A DNA stretch of 10,949 nt from an uncultured Collinsella sp. (GTDB taxonomy: Bacteria; Actinomycetota; Coriobacteriia; Coriobacteriales; Coriobacteriaceae): contig CABUHP010000035.1 in assembly GCA_902491415.1 (NCBI GenBank), positions 1 through 10,949 on the forward strand. Reading direction: 5' to 3'. Position 1 is the stretch's first letter. Each line of letters opens with the position of its first letter. This document shows positions 1-7,894 of the stretch, piece by piece. The notes beneath the pieces are model-generated. The model was not told the origin of the DNA. It ran no database searches and saw nothing but the letters and a program-made list of their open reading frames with translations. The position numbers and the translations under genes are program-made.

Positions 1-61
1 CCGGGCCGACTCGCTTCGGATGGGGCTCTACACCAACTTTCTCGACACTACCGGTAGCTAA
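1..61 (+). CDS. Possible 3' end of a convergent gene of unknown function (partial)
   Basis: Reading from base 2, the plus strand encodes 19 residues and a TAA stop at 59-61, ending in NFLDTTGS. All three plus frames are open over this short stretch, so the open frame alone proves nothing. This frame, however, has G or C at 15 of 19 third codon positions, against about half in the other two plus frames, which fits the strong GC3 bias of the neighbours. The stop codon lies inside the first copy of the short inverted-end element (54-87), mirroring how the rsfS stop touches the second copy. The gene would converge on the rsfS operon. I do not recognise the product, and most of it is outside the window. 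Confidence 0.4.
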   Translation, partial: RADSLRMGLYTNFLDTTGS

Positions 62-87
62 AAAAGCCCCGTCCCAAATTAGCTACT
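54..87. repeat. Short inverted-end element, copy 1 (34 bp)
   Basis: The plus strand begins with GTAGCTAA (54-61) and ends with its exact reverse complement TTAGCTAC (79-86), with 17 bases between. It matches the element at 150-178 in direct orientation. After a 5-base insertion (AAAAG, 62-66) the two copies share the core CCCCGTCYCAAAT and differ at only two of the 29 aligned positions. On the plus strand the 8-bp stem is followed by TTTT (87-90), so it could act as a weak terminator for the incoming plus-strand gene. It supplies that gene's probable TAA stop. Whether it is a mobile mini-repeat, a terminator or a protein-binding site cannot be decided from two copies. Confidence 0.7.
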
Positions 88-94
88 TTTGGGC

Positions 95-136
95 AAAAGA
101 AAGCCGGGCAGGTGCGGAAAACCGCACCTGCCCGGC
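95..136 (-). terminator. Rho-independent terminator of the obgE-nadD-yqeK-rsfS operon
   Basis: Bases 103-117 and 122-136 form a perfect 15-bp, GC-rich inverted repeat around a 4-base loop (AAAA on plus, TTTT on minus). On the minus strand the stem is followed directly by TTTCTTTT (102-95), the expected U-tract, so the terminator acts on the leftward operon about 40 bases past the rsfS stop. On the plus strand the hairpin is followed by GATATG with no T run, so it is less likely to work intrinsically in that direction, although the stem could still block the convergent transcript. Confidence 0.92.
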
Positions 137-149
137 GATATGCGTGAGG

Positions 150-178
150 GTAGCTAACCCCGTCTCAAATGAGCTACT
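150..178. repeat. Short inverted-end element, copy 2 (29 bp)
   Basis: This is the second copy of the element at 54-87, in the same orientation 96 bases away. It starts with GTAGCTAA (150-157) and ends with TGAGCTAC (170-177), the reverse complement of the first arm with one mismatch; 12 bases lie between the arms. It lacks the AAAAG insertion of copy 1. Read on the minus strand, its end overlaps the rsfS stop: two consecutive in-frame TAG codons occupy 179-174, the second wholly within the element. Together the two copies bracket the terminator hairpin at 103-136. Confidence 0.7.
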
Positions 179-632
179 AGAGGAGGTTGAGGGGGAGCTG
201 GGGGGCGTCGCCCCAGAGTTTCTCGAGACGGTAGAAGTCGCGGGCTTCGGGAGTGAAGACGTGGACGACAACCGAACCGTAGTCCATGAGCATCCAGGTC
301 TTCTGCTCGCGGCCCTCGATGGAGAACGGATGCTCGCCGCAAGCCGCGGCGACCTTCTCCTCGATCTCGTCGACGATAGAATCGACCTGGCGGTTGTTGG
401 TACCGGTGGCAAGCACAAAGTAGTCGCACACGTCGGAAAGCTCGGTCAGGTTGAGCACCTGCACGTCCTCGCCCTTCTTGTCGTAGGCGGCCTGCGCGGC
501 GGCGCGGGCGACATCCTCGGCGGCGACACCGCTCGCGGACAGCGAGGCGGCGGTGCGGTCGGACGTGGCAACGAAACTCTTGTGCTCCACACCTTCAAGA
601 ATCTGCTCGTCAGTCATGGTCTCGTCGGCCAT
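177..632 (-). CDS. rsfS: Ribosomal silencing factor RsfS (YbeB/Iojap family)
   Basis: RsfS binds ribosomal protein L14 on the large subunit and blocks 30S-50S joining, lowering translation in poor nutrient conditions (established for the family). From the ATG at 632 the protein has 151 residues. A polar, low-complexity leader of about 38 residues precedes the Iojap domain (about 39-146), which carries the typical YFVLATGTN (71-79), GREQKTW (107-113) and VVVHVF (121-126) stretches. The leader makes it longer than the usual 105-120 residues. I prefer the ATG at 632 over a GTG at 653 because AGAGG (643-639) lies 6 bases upstream of it, while the GTG has no comparable site. It is the last gene of the operon, 28 bases after yqeK, and ends in tandem TAG codons before the terminator. 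The nadD-yqeK-rsfS order is common in Gram-positives. Confidence 0.93.
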   Translation of the reverse strand: MADETMTDEQILEGVEHKSFVATSDRTAASLSASGVAAEDVARAAAQAAYDKKGEDVQVLNLTELSDVCDYFVLATGTNNRQVDSIVDEIEEKVAAACGEHPFSIEGREQKTWMLMDYGSVVVHVFTPEARDFYRLEKLWGDAPQLPLNLL

Positions 633-660
633 GGAATACCTCTTTCTAGACACACCCGAG

Positions 661-1269
661 CTAGCGCAGCTGGGCGTAATGGTTGTAAATCGAAATAGCC
701 GTGGGATAAAGATAGCGCCCGGACTGGATCACATAGACCAGACCCTGCGCAAAACAGGAGAAGAACAACTCGTCGAGCGAGGACTTCCCCACCATCTTGC
801 GCAGCGCATGGGCATAGTCGCCGTGACGGTTGGGCTCGATGGCATCTGCCACAAAGACCACCATATCGAGCGGCGTCATGTCGCAGGCACCCACGGTGTG
901 ACGGTCGACAGCCTGGAAAACGGCCGGTGACAGCTCGGGAAAAAGCTGCGGAAGCTCATAGGCGGCAACAGGGCCATGCAAAAGCGGCGTCGCGGCGGAA
1001 GGAGAGCCGGCAACCTTGATGCCATAGTGAAGCGCGCGGGCCACGAGCTCGTCATCGGAAAGAACCTTGTCCCAGTCGTGAATTAAGCCGGCGGCAGCGG
1101 CATCAAAGCGGTCAACGCCGTAGACCTCGGCCAGATGAAGTGCGGTCTCGGCAACGCCCAGCGAATGCACATAGCGCTTGCGCTTATCCCTCATGCGAAC
1201 ATCGAGCAGCTCTTGAATGCGCTTGAGCAGCGCGCGCTCATCGCCCTCAAACTGATCCTCTACCGACAA
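661..1269 (-). CDS. yqeK: YqeK-family HD-domain hydrolase (probable symmetrical Ap4A hydrolase)
   Basis: This 202-residue protein has the HD phosphohydrolase layout of YqeK: H35 in RYVHSLGVAETA, H64-D65 in GLIHDWDK, H98 in LLHGP, H124 in DRHTVG and D142 in VFVADAIEPNR, a complete metal-ligand set. Characterised YqeK proteins split diadenosine tetraphosphate symmetrically into two ADP (family knowledge). Start: TTG at 1269, 12 bases after the nadD stop, with a GGGGG run (1280-1276) 6 bases upstream. The nearest in-frame ATG (residue 26) would leave almost nothing before H35, so TTG is preferred. An ATG overlapping the nadD stop (1282) is out of frame. The ORF lies between nadD and rsfS, as in many Firmicutes. 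The usual small residue before K in the HD motif is Asp here (HDWDK); I attach no functional claim to that. Confidence 0.9.
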   Translation of the reverse strand: MSVEDQFEGDERALLKRIQELLDVRMRDKRKRYVHSLGVAETALHLAEVYGVDRFDAAAAGLIHDWDKVLSDDELVARALHYGIKVAGSPSAATPLLHGPVAAYELPQLFPELSPAVFQAVDRHTVGACDMTPLDMVVFVADAIEPNRHGDYAHALRKMVGKSSLDELFFSCFAQGLVYVIQSGRYLYPTAISIYNHYAQLR

Positions 1270-1281
1270 CGTAGACCCCCA

Positions 1282-1959
1282 TCACTCAAAATCTTCTTGA
1301 CCCAGATCGACATACAAACCGCGCTTGCGAATGTAGCCGAGCACAGACTCGCTCGTAAGATAGCGCACGCTCATGCCGCGGGCAACTCGCTTACGAATGT
1401 TCGTCGAGCTGATCGCCAACGCTGGAATCTGAATATAGCGCACGTCGAACGGCAGCCCCGACTCTTTGATTCGGGCACGCGCCGTATCGATATCAAAGCC
1501 CGGTCGCGTCGCCGCAATAAAGGTAGCAAGCTCAGCGATTCGTTCGGCATCATGCCAGGTCACAATATCGATAATCGCATCGGCGCCCGTAATAAAGTAG
1601 AGCTTTACCTGCGGCGGGTAAAAGTCGCGAAGGGCATGAAGCGTATCGGCCGTATAGGTTACGCCCGGGCGGTCGATCTCGAACCGGCTCGCCAAAAAGG
1701 CCGGGTTCGCGGCGGTGGCGAGGACCGTCATGGCGTAACGGTCCTCGGCAGGCGTCACCGGCTTGTCAAGCTTAAAGGCAGGCGTGCCCGCCGGCATAAA
1801 AAGCACGGCATCCAAGTCGAGCGACTCGCGCGCCTGCTCGGCGGTAACCAAGTGCCCGTAATGGATGGGATCAAAGGTGCCACCCATAATGCCGAGCCTA
1901 AACTCCTGCCCGTCCTCTAGAGGAAGCTCGGGCAAACCGATTCCACCGCGCAACGACAT
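1282..1959 (-). CDS. nadD: Nicotinate-nucleotide adenylyltransferase NadD
   Basis: NadD transfers AMP from ATP to nicotinate mononucleotide, giving nicotinate adenine dinucleotide, the penultimate step of NAD synthesis in the cytoplasm. The 225-residue protein has the nucleotidyltransferase signature GIMGGTFDPIHYGH (23-36) with the HxGH motif at 33-36, TGAD (124-127), and the C-terminal ISSTNIRKR (183-191), the family's ATP-binding ISSTxIR motif. About 20 residues precede the first strand, a modest N-terminal extension. The ATG at 1959 lies 3 bases after the obgE stop; GGAGG (1975-1971) is 11 bases upstream, inside the end of obgE, so translation is probably coupled. The gene is followed by yqeK after 12 bases. 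Length and motifs leave little doubt. Confidence 0.96.
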   Translation of the reverse strand: MSLRGGIGLPELPLEDGQEFRLGIMGGTFDPIHYGHLVTAEQARESLDLDAVLFMPAGTPAFKLDKPVTPAEDRYAMTVLATAANPAFLASRFEIDRPGVTYTADTLHALRDFYPPQVKLYFITGADAIIDIVTWHDAERIAELATFIAATRPGFDIDTARARIKESGLPFDVRYIQIPALAISSTNIRKRVARGMSVRYLTSESVLGYIRKRGLYVDLGQEDFE

Positions 1960-1962
1960 GGC

Positions 1963-3446
<1,484 letters not shown>

Positions 3447-3448
3447 AC

Positions 3449-3491
3449 AAAAAGAGGGAGACCCTTGAATCCTAAAACTCAAGTGCCTCCC
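3449..3491 (-). terminator. Intrinsic terminator or attenuator between rpmA and obgE
   Basis: On the minus strand, GGGAGGCACTTGA (3491-3479) pairs with TCAAGGGTCTCCC (3468-3456): 13 positions with one A·G mismatch and one G·U pair, around a 10-base loop. TCTTTTT (3455-3449) follows at once. This is a standard rho-independent terminator shape. I see no clear sigma70 promoter between it and the obgE start only 17 bases further on, so obgE probably depends on read-through of this site. That makes it a partial terminator that lowers obgE-nadD-yqeK-rsfS output relative to the ribosomal protein genes. Confidence 0.8.
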
Positions 3492-3516
3492 ACATATGTG
3501 CTCTATGAAGGGTGAA

Positions 3517-3774
3517 TTACGCGTTCGCGAGCGGGCGTACGCTGACCCTGTGCTTGATACCCTTGTGGAACTCAACGGTACCGTCGACCAGCGCGAACAG
3601 CGTGTCGTCCTTGCCACGGCCAACGTTCTCACCCGGGTGGATGTGCGTGCCGTGCTGACGGACGAGAATCGTGCCCGTGGTTACCGTCTGGCCGGCGAAG
3701 CGCTTCGTGCCAAGGCGCTGACCGCGGGAGTCACGGCCATTACGGGAGGAACCGAGTCCTTTTTTGTGTGCCAT
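3517..3774 (-). CDS. rpmA: 50S ribosomal protein L27
   Basis: L27 is a large-subunit protein whose flexible N-terminus reaches the peptidyl transferase centre. The 85-residue product begins [16 protein letters not shown] and contains [20 protein letters not shown] and [17 protein letters not shown], diagnostic of the family at full length. The N-terminus has no extra leader. In Firmicutes L27 carries an extension removed by the protease Prp, whose gene lies between rplU and rpmA; here both the extension and the protease gene are absent, which fits together and argues against a Firmicute. The start ATG (3774) follows a GAGTAGG-type site. The gene lies 33 bases after rplU and is presumably cotranscribed from the promoter at 4225-4253. 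Confidence 0.98.
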   Translation of the reverse strand: MAHKKGLGSSRNGRDSRGQRLGTKRFAGQTVTTGTILVRQHGTHIHPGENVGRGKDDTLFALVDGTVEFHKGIKHRVSVRPLANA

Positions 3775-3807
3775 TGTGTATACCTACTCTTTCGTTACGA
3801 GTGTAAT

Positions 3808-4182
3808 CTACTCGGCGACGGGAGCCTCGGCAACAGCCTCGGCCTCTGCCTTGACAGCCTTCTTGGCGCGGGACGTAGCCTGGACCTTCACGATCTTCAG
3901 CTTGGTGAGCTGCTGACGGTGACCCTTCAGACGACGATAGCGCTTGCGCTTGTGGAACTTGAAGACCAGCTGCTTCTCGCCCTTGAACTGCTCAACGATC
4001 TGAGCGGTAACCTTGGCCTTGGCCAGCTTGTCGGGATCGGTGACGATCTTCTTACCATCGTTGAGGAAGATAACCGGCAGGGTGACCTTGTCGCCCTCAT
4101 TGCCCTCGATCTTCTCGACGGTGATGACATCGTCGGTGGCGACCTTGTACTGCTTGCCGCCCGTGTTAACGATTGCGTACAT
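3808..4182 (-). CDS. rplU: 50S ribosomal protein L21
   Basis: L21 binds 23S rRNA in the large subunit. With the ATG at 4182 the protein has 124 residues, starting MYAIVNTGGKQYKV as in nearly all L21 proteins, with the basic FKFHKRKRYRRLKGHRQ block (75-91) typical of the family. About 20 Ala/Glu/Lys-rich residues follow the usual C-terminus. An ATG at 4203 would add 7 residues (MHEGQVN). I reject it because GAAGGG (4197-4192) lies 9 bases before the ATG at 4182 and the added residues match nothing in the family. The gene is transcribed from its own promoter just upstream, with a leader of only about 35 nucleotides, too short for a long autoregulatory r-protein leader. Confidence 0.97.
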   Translation of the reverse strand: MYAIVNTGGKQYKVATDDVITVEKIEGNEGDKVTLPVIFLNDGKKIVTDPDKLAKAKVTAQIVEQFKGEKQLVFKFHKRKRYRRLKGHRQQLTKLKIVKVQATSRAKKAVKAEAEAVAEAPVAE

Positions 4183-4224
4183 GTTTACTTGCCCTTCATG
4201 CATCAGTTAGTGCAACAGCCGAAT

Positions 4225-4253
4225 ATAGTAGCAGGCGATAATACCCCCGTCAA
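4225..4253 (-). promoter_or_regulatory. Sigma70-type promoter for rplU-rpmA
   Basis: On the minus strand TTGACG (4253-4248) and TACTAT (4230-4225) are separated by exactly 17 bases. The bases just before the -10 box are TGC, giving an extended -10 (TGnTACTAT). The -35 box overlaps the TGA stop of the DUF2344 gene (4252-4250). Transcription would start near 4218, leaving about 35 nucleotides before the rplU ATG at 4182. It is the best promoter match I found in the window, at the place where ribosomal protein genes would need extra expression. Confidence 0.82.
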
Positions 4254-5062
4254 CGAGTATGTGGAGCAAATCCACAAGTTCGCACAGGTATGGGGCTGAC
4301 GAGTCGGCCCTCGTCGTCCTCGCATGCTTGATTCTGACGCTCGACATCGTAGGAGCAGATGGTCACGAGGTCTTGCATACCGGTGGAAACAATAGGTGCA
4401 TCCACGCCCGGGGTCAAGCCCTGCAACAAAACATCAGCAGCAGAAAGCAAAATTTCCGGACGCATGGAGCCCTCGTTGTCGGCATGGGTGTCGAGCATGA
4501 GCACTAAATGGTCCGGGCGCTCCCCCGCCGTGAGTTCATAGCCCACGAGCGTGTGATCCAAATCCAAGCGCTTGCTCTTTTTGCCGCGTGCGTAGTCGAT
4601 GCCATGGTCCGCGCGCAGCGTGTCGATCGCACGACGCACCTCGTCGGCGCTTACGGGCGCCTCGGGATCCAAGTGCAGATCGATGCGATACGACAGGCGC
4701 GTGAGCTGCGCCGTCAACGCCGGCGTGCGCACGTCGATGTACGCCGCCTCGATGGGCGCCAAATCGGCCGGAGACGCCGCAGCCAGGCGCCCAAACGCCT
4801 CGTCGAGCGCCACGAACTCGGTCATAAACAGGTCATACCACTCGCAGGTCGACGACGTACCAACCGGTAGCGCCGAAGAGAAGCCCACGCGCATGTGCGG
4901 AGAGAAGCCCTGCGTGACGGCATAGGGAAGTCCCGCACGGCGCACGATGCGCTCAATGGTATGGATCACTTCGAGATGGCCCAGGTACTTAAGGCGATCG
5001 CGCTTGCCATAGCGAACACGAAGCCTAAAGAGCGAGGGGTTGTCGGTCAGGCGCTCACTCAT
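4250..5062 (-). CDS. DUF2344 (TIGR03936) protein, partner of the radical SAM protein
   Basis: This 270-residue protein has the family features: an opening RLRVRYGKRDRLKYLGHLEV (13-32) and QGFSPHMRVGFSSALPVG (51-68). The family has no settled biochemical role as far as I know. It is known mainly as the constant neighbour, or sometimes fusion partner, of TIGR03960 radical SAM proteins. Here its ATG overlaps the radical SAM stop as ATGA (5062-5059), a translationally coupled junction that implies matched amounts and a shared task. A GGGTGA-like site lies just upstream. There is no signal peptide or membrane segment, so it is probably cytoplasmic. The last 20 codons or so look less conserved in style and also hold a small inverted repeat and the -35 box of the rplU promoter. 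Confidence 0.88.
   Translation of the reverse strand: MSERLTDNPSLFRLRVRYGKRDRLKYLGHLEVIHTIERIVRRAGLPYAVTQGFSPHMRVGFSSALPVGTSSTCEWYDLFMTEFVALDEAFGRLAAASPADLAPIEAAYIDVRTPALTAQLTRLSYRIDLHLDPEAPVSADEVRRAIDTLRADHGIDYARGKKSKRLDLDHTLVGYELTAGERPDHLVLMLDTHADNEGSMRPEILLSAADVLLQGLTPGVDAPIVSTGMQDLVTICSYDVERQNQACEDDEGRLVSPIPVRTCGFAPHTR
4260..4276. repeat. Small inverted repeat next to the rplU promoter
   Basis: TGTGGA (4260-4265) and TCCACA (4271-4276) form a perfect 6-bp inverted repeat around a 5-base spacer, 6 bases upstream of the rplU -35 box and inside the 3' end of the DUF2344 gene. It has no T-tract in either direction, so it is not an intrinsic terminator. It could be an operator half-site pair or chance; a 6-bp repeat is weak evidence. 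Confidence 0.3.
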
Positions 5063-6936
5063 GCGCGATCACCCATCAATACATTCTTGGCGTGGAGCGT
5101 GGGGCAGATCCCGCAGCCGGTGCACGACGTGCGGGTGCAGTCGGGAGTCGTGACGCCCTCGAGCGAGCGACGGTACTCGCGCTCGAGGAAGCCGCGCGTG
5201 CAGCCGGGGCTCACGTGCTCCCACGGCAGGCGCCAGTCCAATTCGTAGGGCAGGTGCACGAGCTCATTGAGGTCGATGCCGTTTTTGGCAGCAGCCTCCT
5301 TCCAGTTATCGAGCGAGAAATGCTCTACCCAGGCGTCAAAGCGAGAGCCCGAGCGCCAAGCATCGATGATGACGGGCGTCATGTCGCGACCGGCGCGGGA
5401 CAGCGCGGCCTCGATGAGCGAAGTCTCGGCATCGTGGTAATGCACGCGGACGGCACGGTTGCGAACGCTCGTGATAAGCAGCTTCTGGCGACGCTTGACG
5501 TCGTCGTAGTCGAGCTGCGGGCACCACTGGAACGGCGTGGCAGCCTTGGGGATAAAGACCGAAACCGAGATGGACACCGAGATCGAGCCGCGACGAGCCT
5601 TGGGCACCACGGAACGACCGAGCTCCAGCACGTGATCGGCCAGATTGGCGATGGCCACGATGTCCTCGTCGCGCTCGCCGGGAAGGCCCATCATAAAGTA
5701 GAGCTTCATGCGGTTCCAGCCGGCCTCGAAGGCCGCCTTGGCCGCACGGTCCAAGTCCTCCTCGGTCACGTTCTTGTTAATGATGTCGCGCATGCGCTGG
5801 CTGCCGGCCTCGGGCGCAAACGTCAGGCCGCCCTTCTTTTCGCCGGCGACCGACTCGGCCATATCCACGCCAAACGAATCCAGGCGCTGCGACGGAATAG
5901 ACACGCGAATACCCGTATCCTCCAGGCGACGGTTGAGCCTGCCGAGCACGTCGCGAATACAGGAGTGGTCGGTCGTGGAGAGCGAGGTCAGCGACACCTC
6001 GTCATAGCCGGTCTTTTCCAGACCCTGAATCACCGACGAGACGATCTGGTCGGCCGAGCGCTCGCGCACCGGGCGATACGTCATGCCGGCCTGGCAAAAA
6101 CGACAGCCGCGGGCGCAGCCGCGCAGGATCTCGATAGACAGGCGGTCGTGGACGAGCTGCGCATAGGGTACGCACGACTGCGACAGCGGATTCGTGGCGC
6201 CGAAATCCTCGACGACGCGTTTGTAGACCACAGTAGGCGCATCCTTGCCTTCACGCGGCACGGTGTAGCCATGCGGCGAGCAGGGCTCGTCGTGACGAAC
6301 CTCATAGAGCGACGGCACGTAGTTGCCGGCAATGGATGCAAGCTGCTCGACAATCTGCGCGCGCGGGACCCCTTCGTCACGTAGGCGGCGATGCAGCTGG
6401 CAGGTCTCGAGCAGCGATTCCTCGCCCTCACCGATGAGGATGGCATCGAAGAAGGCCGCGTACGGCTCGGGGTTGTACACCGAGGGACCGCCGGCGATGA
6501 TGATTGGGTCGTCTTCACCTCGGTCGGCCGCTAACAGCGGAATGCCAGCGAGGTCCAAAGCCTCGAGGAAGTTCGTCACCGCCATCTCGTGCGGCACATG
6601 CAGACCGACGATATCAAACGAAGCGACCGGCGCTGCACCCTCGAGCGATAGCAGCGGAATACCCGCCTCGCGCATGGCGTCGCCCATATCGGGCCACGGC
6701 ACATAGCCGCGCTCGCAGGAGATGCCCTCGGCCTGGTTAAGGATGTTGTAGAGGATGGCGATGCCCTGGTTGGGCAGACCGACCTCGTACACATCCGGAT
6801 AGATCAGGCAGCAACGGTAGTCGGCATCGGCCTTGGAAAGCGTGCCCCACTCGTGATCGATATAGCGGCTCGGCTTCTCGACCTTGGCGAGCAACGGCTC
6901 AATTAAATGAAAACAGTCTTGGTATGCAACGCGCAA
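5059..6936 (-). CDS. B12-binding-type radical SAM protein (TIGR03960 family)
   Basis: This 625-residue protein has an N-terminal region (about 40-230) resembling the cobalamin-binding-like fold of this family, with CLIYPDVYEVGLPNQG (43-58) and IIIAGGPSVYNPEP (145-158). The radical SAM core (about 265-510) has the iron-sulfur motif GCARGCRFC, C274-x3-C278-x2-C281, which binds a 4Fe-4S cluster for SAM cleavage. A C-terminal cysteine group, C600-x4-C605-x2-C608-x2-C611, could hold a second cluster or a metal. The substrate of this family is not established to my knowledge. Start: TTG at 6936, with AGGGG (6948-6944) 7 bases upstream and overlapping the previous gene's TAG; there is no in-frame ATG nearby, and kPSRYIDHEWGT follows at the usual distance. 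It overlaps the DUF2344 gene by 4 bases. Confidence 0.9.
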   Translation of the reverse strand: MRVAYQDCFHLIEPLLAKVEKPSRYIDHEWGTLSKADADYRCCLIYPDVYEVGLPNQGIAILYNILNQAEGISCERGYVPWPDMGDAMREAGIPLLSLEGAAPVASFDIVGLHVPHEMAVTNFLEALDLAGIPLLAADRGEDDPIIIAGGPSVYNPEPYAAFFDAILIGEGEESLLETCQLHRRLRDEGVPRAQIVEQLASIAGNYVPSLYEVRHDEPCSPHGYTVPREGKDAPTVVYKRVVEDFGATNPLSQSCVPYAQLVHDRLSIEILRGCARGCRFCQAGMTYRPVRERSADQIVSSVIQGLEKTGYDEVSLTSLSTTDHSCIRDVLGRLNRRLEDTGIRVSIPSQRLDSFGVDMAESVAGEKKGGLTFAPEAGSQRMRDIINKNVTEEDLDRAAKAAFEAGWNRMKLYFMMGLPGERDEDIVAIANLADHVLELGRSVVPKARRGSISVSISVSVFIPKAATPFQWCPQLDYDDVKRRQKLLITSVRNRAVRVHYHDAETSLIEAALSRAGRDMTPVIIDAWRSGSRFDAWVEHFSLDNWKEAAAKNGIDLNELVHLPYELDWRLPWEHVSPGCTRGFLEREYRRSLEGVTTPDCTRTSCTGCGICPTLHAKNVLMGDRA

Positions 6937-6946
6937 CGGAAAACCC

Positions 6947-7876
6947 CTAAGCAGCGAGATCGGATGCGTCTTGGTAGGACGCCATAGGACGGGTAGCGCC
7001 CGCGACCGTGGTCACCAGATCGCGAACGCGGGAGAACGTGGCAGTGACCACCTCGTTGGCACGGCTGTAGTCGACATCGCGCTCGTAGAGCGAAACAAGC
7101 GCACGGCCCATGCCGTAGGTGCCCGCGGCAGCAGTGAGCGCCTTGACGGCAAACCCAATATGCGGCGTCTGTTTGACGAGCGCGCGGGTGACCGCGCGGA
7201 TCACAAGACCGCCGGCAAGCACGCCCGCGACCTCGTAGCCGCGCTCGGGCTTAATACCGCGTCCAAAGACGGCAGCGAGCTCAAAGAGCATGCCCACCTG
7301 CGCCAGCGCCATAACGGGATAATCGGCGCCCGGCAAAAACACCAGCGCACCGGTCGCCATATTGGTGAGCGCGCACGAGGTGATGATACGATTGGCCGCC
7401 GCGATGCGCATGAAGGCAAAGTTCGCCGCAAAAGCCGTTTCCTTGTCGGTGCGGTCGAGAATCCAGCGGGCAAGCGTCTCGAGCAGATACGTCTTATCGG
7501 TTGCCGCTACCACGCCGAGCATGGGCGTAGACTCCTCGATAAACGGCACCTCCACAGCAGACTCGGCAAGCACGCACACGGGTGCGCCGGCGATCACGAG
7601 CTCCTGCACGGCACTCTCCAAGCGATCGGAACCACACGAGAGCACCAGTACCACATCGGTATCGGTCTTTGGAGCAATTCGCTCCTCCCCCAGACGCTCG
7701 ACGCGCACAATGCCCGAGGTCGTCTGCGGCACAAAGGCGTCACGCACCGTCTCGGCCAGAAAGCGCGAGGCGGACGAATCCAGATAGACCGAGACGCGCA
7801 CCGGCGTATCGGAATCCTTCTTAACGGACGCGCCCATCTTAAAAGCGCGGGTCAGCTTATCTACGGGAATTTTCAT
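6947..7876 (-). CDS. DUF697-like protein with a possible degenerate nucleotide-binding-type N-terminal domain
   Basis: I do not know the function of this 309-residue protein. Residues 145-268 look like DUF697 (YcjF-type): a helical, small-residue-rich stretch with GALVFLPGADYPVMALAQVG (176-195), an LFELAAVFGR segment, then a second hydrophobic part to about 260 (HIGFAVKALTAAAGTYGMGR). Residues 25-140 alternate predicted strands (VRVSVYLD, DVVLVLS, PVCVLAES, MLGVVAAT) and helices, like a Rossmann or GTPase fold, but without a P-loop (GxxxxGKS/T) or NKxD. Some DUF697 proteins follow a GTPase domain, so this may be a decayed one (inference). ATG at 7876 is supported by GGAGGGG (7889-7883) 6 bases upstream. 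It lies 18 bases after rodA and 10 before the radical SAM gene. Probably membrane-associated. Confidence 0.75.
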   Translation of the reverse strand: MKIPVDKLTRAFKMGASVKKDSDTPVRVSVYLDSSASRFLAETVRDAFVPQTTSGIVRVERLGEERIAPKTDTDVVLVLSCGSDRLESAVQELVIAGAPVCVLAESAVEVPFIEESTPMLGVVAATDKTYLLETLARWILDRTDKETAFAANFAFMRIAAANRIITSCALTNMATGALVFLPGADYPVMALAQVGMLFELAAVFGRGIKPERGYEVAGVLAGGLVIRAVTRALVKQTPHIGFAVKALTAAAGTYGMGRALVSLYERDVDYSRANEVVTATFSRVRDLVTTVAGATRPMASYQDASDLAA

Positions 7877-7894
7877 AGCAAACCCCTCCAGCGG

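Noticed and set aside
633..653. GTG at 653 as the rsfS start
   Set aside because: It has no good ribosome binding site, while AGAGG precedes the ATG at 632 by 6 bases.
144..698. A 184-codon plus-strand frame over rsfS, starting in the intergenic repeat region
   Set aside because: It is antisense to the well-supported rsfS and runs on into the end of yqeK; the Gly/Val/Leu-rich product has no recognisable domain.
3491..3500. Perfect 10-bp palindrome CACATATGTG after rpmA
   Set aside because: It is short and AT-rich in the middle, and it overlaps the base of the terminator stem by one base. Nothing else supports an operator.
4183..4203. Upstream ATG giving L21 seven more residues
   Set aside because: The Shine-Dalgarno GAAGGG lies inside this stretch at the right distance from the ATG at 4182, and L21 proteins begin at MYAI.
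3496..4299. A 267-codon open frame on the plus strand across rpmA and rplU
   Set aside because: It crosses two certain ribosomal protein genes and their promoter region in antisense; the Leu-rich product is a complement artefact.
5092..6384. A 430-codon open frame on the plus strand
   Set aside because: It lies wholly antisense to the radical SAM gene. High GC with GC-rich third positions opens antisense frames, and its product is rich in Arg, His and Ala with no recognisable domain.
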